Source: an uncultured Eubacteriales bacterium
GTDB lineage: Bacteria > Bacillota > Clostridia > Oscillospirales > Oscillospiraceae
Reading direction: 5' to 3'
DNA: 54,224 nt
Assembly: GCA_900545585.1 (NCBI GenBank)
Contig: UQZR01000017.1
Coordinates: 1-54,224 of the forward strand
Notes under the pieces: model-generated
The model's database searches: none
What the model was told of the DNA's origin: nothing
Seen by the model: only the letters and a program-made list of their open reading frames with translations
Made by a program: the position numbers and the translations under genes
Shown here: piece by piece, positions 49,818 to 54,224 of the stretch
Numbering within the stretch: position 1 is the first letter of the stretch
Layout of the letters: every line of letters begins with the position of its first letter

Positions 49818-50697
49818 ACGTTTCCTCCGGTGTATCCGGCGTTTCCTCCGGTGTATCCGGCGTTTCTTCCGTGTCCGGCAGCTCCGCGGCGGCATTCTCC
49901 GATTCTGTGATGGTGGGAATGAACGCCCGGGCCAGCCGCCCCTTGCCGCGGTGCTTGATGTAGAAGTAGCCGATGGTGCTGAACACCACTGCGCCGATAA
50001 AATTGACGAACAGGTCCGCCATGGTGTCGTACAGCCCGATGTCCAGATACCCGTCAAACCCCAGGTCCTGGCCGTTAACGGCCACGGAGTGGATGTCGTC
50101 GATGGTGACGGGAATGTTGCTGTTGGTGGGGTCCAGCATCACGGAGGTGATGGACTGCACCACGGTGTCCTTCTGCATGTCCATGTGGAACAGCCGGTCC
50201 ATGCCGAACTCAAAAAACTCCCACAGCACGCCCACCGTCATGGAAAAGCAGAACGCTGCCAGCGCCACGTAGATGGGGGACAGCTCAAACTTGATGCGGC
50301 TGTTGCGGTTGAGGATGTCGATGAGGGCGAAGCCCGTGGCGGCGCACAGGAAGCCGGTGGTGGTGTGGAGCATGGAGTCCCAGTGGGGATAGGTGATGAA
50401 ATAGCACTCCAGCTCGCCCAGGATCTCCGCCGCGAAGATGAACAGCAGGATGATGATCTCCAGCGTGGACGGCAGCTCGATGCCGAAGTTCTGCTGGATA
50501 AAGAACGGCAGCATGAACAGCGCCAACACCAGCAGGCAGATGAACGCGCTCTCGTACTCGCCGCGGATGATGGAGGACACCAGCGTGCCCAGCACGATGA
50601 GCCGCAGCACCAGATACACCGCGAATACCACGGGCTGCCGCCGGATGGTGCCCTTCAAGTCACGAGGGCTGGGAATGGACTTATGGGGTTTCTTCAT
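49816..50697 (-). CDS. YjdF/DUF2238-like membrane protein
   Basis: The 293-residue protein has about six to seven membrane helices and the patches HWDSMLHTTTGFLCAATGFAL and GVLWEFFEFGMD, which resemble the DUF2238/YjdF family of unknown function. The last residues are a repeat, EETPDTPEETPDTPEET, encoded by a 21-base minisatellite. AAGGAGGAG precedes the start at 50697, which overlaps the Cys-rich gene stop by four bases, linking it to the iron-transport operon. Its role in iron uptake, if any, is not known. Confidence 0.65.
   Translation of the reverse strand: MKKPHKSIPSPRDLKGTIRRQPVVFAVYLVLRLIVLGTLVSSIIRGEYESAFICLLVLALFMLPFFIQQNFGIELPSTLEIIILLFIFAAEILGELECYFITYPHWDSMLHTTTGFLCAATGFALIDILNRNSRIKFELSPIYVALAAFCFSMTVGVLWEFFEFGMDRLFHMDMQKDTVVQSITSVMLDPTNSNIPVTIDDIHSVAVNGQDLGFDGYLDIGLYDTMADLFVNFIGAVVFSTIGYFYIKHRGKGRLARAFIPTITESENAAAELPDTEETPDTPEETPDTPEET
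49820..49879 (-). repeat. 21-base minisatellite encoding EETPDTP repeats
   Basis: Two identical 21-base units (49820-49840, 49841-49861) and a diverged 18-base third unit. Being a multiple of three, copy-number change would keep the frame and alter only the length of the acidic C-terminal tail. Confidence 0.85.
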
Positions 50698-50873
50698 AGT
50701 GTCTCCTCCTTGCGGGCCGACCGGCAGGATGAGCAGGACCGGTCGTGTTTCCCGCGGCTGCTGCATCCTTTGCAGCCGCCGCAGCAGTTTTTCCGGTTTC
50801 CGACGGCGGTGCGGAACGCAAGAAACAGCGCTGCCGTCACCGCTGCGAGAATGAGAATGTCCCAGACGTTCAT
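50694..50873 (-). CDS. FeoB-associated Cys-rich membrane protein
   Basis: The 59-residue protein has one membrane helix (ILILAAVTAALFLAF) and a cytosolic Cys-rich tail, CCGGCKGC then CSSC. This is the pattern of the small proteins that accompany FeoB in Firmicutes, thought to assist Fe2+ transfer. Its start overlaps the feoB stop (ATGA) and its stop overlaps the next gene's start. Confidence 0.88.
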   Translation of the reverse strand: MNVWDILILAAVTAALFLAFRTAVGNRKNCCGGCKGCSSRGKHDRSCSSCRSARKEETL

Positions 50874-53209
50874 AGCAGCACACTCCCGATACCGTGGACC
50901 ACGAAAGCCACCACCCACGCGATGAGACACTGCCATACGGCCAGCCCGACCGCCCATTTGCCGCCCAGCTCACGCCGGACGGAGGTCACCGCCGCGATAC
51001 AAGGGGTGTACAGCAGGCTGAACACCAGCAGCGTCGCCGCAGCCAGCGGAGAAAGAATGCTGCCGATGCTGTTTCCGAATAGTACCTCCAGCGTAGACGC
51101 CACGCTCTCCTTGGCCATGAAGCCGCTGATGAGGGCGGTGCAGATGCGCCAGTCGCCCAGCCCAAGCGGCGCGAACAGCGGAGCCAGTACGCCGGCGGCC
51201 ATGGCCAGCATGCTGTCCGCGGAGTCGGACACCATGTTCAGGCGCAGGTCGAAGCTCTGGAGGAACCACACCACCACCGTGGCGATGAGAATGACGGAGA
51301 AGGCCCGCTGCAAAAAGTCCTTGGCCTTTTCCCACAGCAGCTGCGCCACGTTCTTAGCGCTGGGCAGCCGGTAGTTGGGCAGCTCCATCACGAAGGGAAT
51401 GGGCTCGCCGCTGAACAGCGTGCCCTTATAGAGCAGTGCTGCCAGGATCCCCACCAGGATCCCCAGCAGGTACAGTCCCGCCATGATAAGACCGCCCCGG
51501 CCGGGAAAGAACACGCTGACAAAGAACGAGTAGATGGGCAGCTTGGCCGTGCAGCTCATGAACGGCGTCAGCAGAATGGTCATTTTCCGGTCCCGTTCGC
51601 TGGTCAGGGTGCGGGTGGCCATCACTGCGGGGACGGTGCAGCCGAAGCCGATGAGCATGGGAACGATGCTCTTGCCGGACAGGCCGATCTTCCGCAGCGG
51701 CTTGTCCATGACAAAGGCCACTCTGGCGATGTAGCCGCTGTCCTCCATCAGGGACAGGAAGAAGAACAGCGTCACGATGATGGGCAGGAAGCTCAGCACG
51801 CTGCCCACGCCGGTGAAAATGCCGTCAATGACCAGACTGTGGACGGCGGGGTTCACGTCCAGCCCTGTCAGGGCGCTGTCCGTCAGGGCGGACAGCTTGT
51901 CGATCCCGGCTGCCAGCAGGGACTGGAGCCACGCCCCGATGACGTTGAAGGTCAGATAGAACATCAGCAGCATGATGCCGATAAAGCAGGGGATCGCGGT
52001 GTAGCGGCCGGTCAGGATGCGGTCGATCTTCTCACTGCGCACGCGCTCCCGGCTCTCGTGGGGCTTGATGACCGTCTGCTCGCAGAGGTGTTCAATAAAA
52101 TCGAACCGCATGTCTGCGATGGCGGCGCTGCGATCCAGACCGCGCTCCGCCTCCATCTGCAGCACGATGTGCTCCAGCATTTCCCGCTCGTTTTCATCCA
52201 GCGCCAGCTGCGCCAGAATAAGGCTGTCGCCCTCGATGGCCTTGGTGGCGGCAAAGCGTACCGGCAGACCGGCCTGCACGGCGTGATCCTCGATGAGATG
52301 TACCACCGCGTGGATGCAGCGGTGTACCGCGCCGCCGTGGTCATCCTTGCCGCAGAAGTCCTGCTTCAGCGGCGGCTCCTGATATTTTGCCACATGGACA
52401 GCGTGCTGCACCAGCTCATCCACACCCTCGTCCTTGGCGGCGGAGATAGGGACCACCGGAACACCCAGCATGGCCTCCATGGCGTTGACGTCGATGGAAC
52501 CCTGATTGCCCACCAGTTCATCCATCATGTTCAGCGCCACCACCATGGGAATGCCCATTTCCAGCAGCTGCATGGTCAGATACAGGTTTCGCTCGATGTT
52601 GGTGGCGTCCACGATGTTGATGATGGCTTTGGGCTTGTCCTGCAGCACGAAGTTCCGCGACACGATCTCCTCGCTGCTGAACGGGGACATGGAGTAGATG
52701 CCCGGCAGGTCAGTGACCTCCGTGTTGGGATAGCCGCGGATCACACCCGTTTTGCGGTCCACCGTGACGCCGGGGAAGTTGCCCACGTGCTGTCTCGCTC
52801 CGGTGAGCTGGTTGAACAGTGTGGTCTTGCCGCAGTTCTGATTGCCCACCAGCGCGTAGGTCAGGACGGTGTCCTCCGGCAGCGGATGCTCGTCCTCCTT
52901 GCTGTGGTACTTGCCGCTCTCACCAAGACCGGGATGGTCGGGGTCCCGGGCGCGATCCACACCGACATGGCTGCGGCTGCGCTGCCGGATCGGCTCGATG
53001 TCGATCTGATCGGCCTCCGCCAGACGAAGCGTCAGCTCGTAGCCATGGACCTGCACCTCCATGGGGTCTCCCATGGGGGCCAGCTTTACCACCGTTACCT
53101 CTGCACCGGGGATCATGCCCATATCCAGAAAGTGCTGCCGCAGCGCACCCTCACCGCCCACCCGGCGGATCACGGCGCTTTTGCCTGCCTCTAATTCTCT
53201 CAGCGTCAT
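50870..53209 (-). CDS. feoB: Fused FeoA-FeoB ferrous iron transporter
   Basis: The 779-residue protein starts with a FeoA-like SH3 domain (about 1-75, MTLRELEAGKSAVIRRVGG, FLDMGMIPGAEVTVVKLAP), then a linker, then FeoB: G-protein domain with G1 GNQNCGKTT and G3 DLPGIYS, and a transmembrane region with two Gate motifs (MLIGFGCTVPAVMATRTL and SLLYTPCIAAVTSVRREL). It imports Fe2+ across the membrane using GTP. GAGGAA precedes the start at 53209, with a promoter about 40 bases upstream. FeoA is usually a separate gene, so the fusion is worth noting. Confidence 0.95.
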   Translation of the reverse strand: MTLRELEAGKSAVIRRVGGEGALRQHFLDMGMIPGAEVTVVKLAPMGDPMEVQVHGYELTLRLAEADQIDIEPIRQRSRSHVGVDRARDPDHPGLGESGKYHSKEDEHPLPEDTVLTYALVGNQNCGKTTLFNQLTGARQHVGNFPGVTVDRKTGVIRGYPNTEVTDLPGIYSMSPFSSEEIVSRNFVLQDKPKAIINIVDATNIERNLYLTMQLLEMGIPMVVALNMMDELVGNQGSIDVNAMEAMLGVPVVPISAAKDEGVDELVQHAVHVAKYQEPPLKQDFCGKDDHGGAVHRCIHAVVHLIEDHAVQAGLPVRFAATKAIEGDSLILAQLALDENEREMLEHIVLQMEAERGLDRSAAIADMRFDFIEHLCEQTVIKPHESRERVRSEKIDRILTGRYTAIPCFIGIMLLMFYLTFNVIGAWLQSLLAAGIDKLSALTDSALTGLDVNPAVHSLVIDGIFTGVGSVLSFLPIIVTLFFFLSLMEDSGYIARVAFVMDKPLRKIGLSGKSIVPMLIGFGCTVPAVMATRTLTSERDRKMTILLTPFMSCTAKLPIYSFFVSVFFPGRGGLIMAGLYLLGILVGILAALLYKGTLFSGEPIPFVMELPNYRLPSAKNVAQLLWEKAKDFLQRAFSVILIATVVVWFLQSFDLRLNMVSDSADSMLAMAAGVLAPLFAPLGLGDWRICTALISGFMAKESVASTLEVLFGNSIGSILSPLAAATLLVFSLLYTPCIAAVTSVRRELGGKWAVGLAVWQCLIAWVVAFVVHGIGSVLL

Positions 53210-53248
53210 ATGTAAGTGTTCCTCTTTTCGGGAATAGTTCATCCCCTT

Positions 53249-53278
53249 ACTGTACAGGATGGCATGGCGCTCTGTCAA
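53249..53278 (-). promoter_or_regulatory. feoAB operon promoter
   Basis: Minus strand TTGACA (53273-53278), 18-base spacer, TACAGT (53249-53254). The palindrome seen at the flavodoxin promoter is not found here. Confidence 0.65.
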
Positions 53279-53378
53279 GCCCTGTTCTCCTGCCAGAGCG
53301 GGGCTGCCCGCCTGCAATCGAAAAAAATATGCCAAAAGCGGAGAGAGGAGCCTTCCGGCGGTTTCCCGAAACTCCTCC

Positions 53379-53407
53379 TTGTAAAATCTGCCGCGGCAGT
53401 GTATAAT
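53379..53407 (+). promoter_or_regulatory. asnS promoter
   Basis: TTGTAA (53379-53384), 17-base spacer, TATAAT (53402-53407). It diverges from the feoAB promoter. Confidence 0.75.
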
Positions 53408-53472
53408 ATGTTGCCAAAGCATATTATGGCACAGCGTGTGCCCCGAAATATCAACAGAAAAGGTGAAAGACT

Positions 53473-54224
<752 letters not shown>

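Overview
The window comes from a high-GC member of the Firmicutes (Bacillota), most like a gut Oscillospiraceae-type clostridium. The support is internal: Shine-Dalgarno sites of the AGGAGG type, TTGACA-17-TATAAT promoters, many ATGA-overlapped operons, and gene families typical of Clostridia (Gx-transporter/NusG-II pair, TrpR/YerC protein, FeoB-associated Cys-rich protein, CapA/Mur proteins). No rRNA, CRISPR array or complete prophage is present.

Layout. (1) 1-1575: 3' part of a large serine recombinase lacking its catalytic serine, running off the left edge. (2) 1634-7064, minus strand: a seven-gene operon rpe-recR-apbE-NusG II-Gx transporter-AAA ATPase-nitrilase behind a long structured leader. 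(3) 7121-11336: a small zinc-ribbon membrane protein, a polar amino-acid ABC transporter (binding protein, permease, ATPase) and an SH3-NlpC/P60 hydrolase. (4) 11482-15852: AraC regulator with a DAACS-type symporter, a YerC-like repressor with a methyltransferase, and Hsp33. (5) 15871-17105: a Val-Asp-Phe-Gly tRNA operon, followed by about 0.8 kb of terminators, a duplicated tRNA-Gly 3' end and a protein remnant. (6) 17106-20300: a 44-codon ORF, a PatB/MalY C-S lyase, a YeiH-family transporter and a broken LysR gene.

(7) 20377-34017: a 13-gene Wzx/Wzy-type polysaccharide locus with bacillosamine-like initiation genes, five glycosyltransferases, an EpsG-type polymerase, an acyltransferase, a pyruvyltransferase with its usual iron-sulfur partner, and a flippase. 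Several of its genes are visibly more A/T-rich than the rest of the window, as expected for transferred surface-glycan genes. (8) 34018-35118: decayed ABC/TetR fragments. (9) 35119-35756: an iron-style regulated flavodoxin.

(10) 35939-49755: the most unusual part. A Wzm/Wzt-type ABC exporter and two glycosyltransferases are followed by a tandem ATP-grasp protein whose first copy has lost its catalytic residues, an opine-type dehydrogenase, a TupA-like ATP-grasp, a 1036-residue CapA-MurF-leucine-rich-repeat fusion, alanine racemase and D-Ala-D-Ala ligase. Read together, this suggests an exported glycopolymer carrying amino-acid or D-Ala-D-Ala substituents; that is inference, and I know of no described pathway with this composition. 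(11) 49816-53278, minus: a fused FeoA-FeoB iron transporter, its Cys-rich partner and a YjdF-like membrane protein. (12) 53379-54224: the start of asnS, cut by the right edge.
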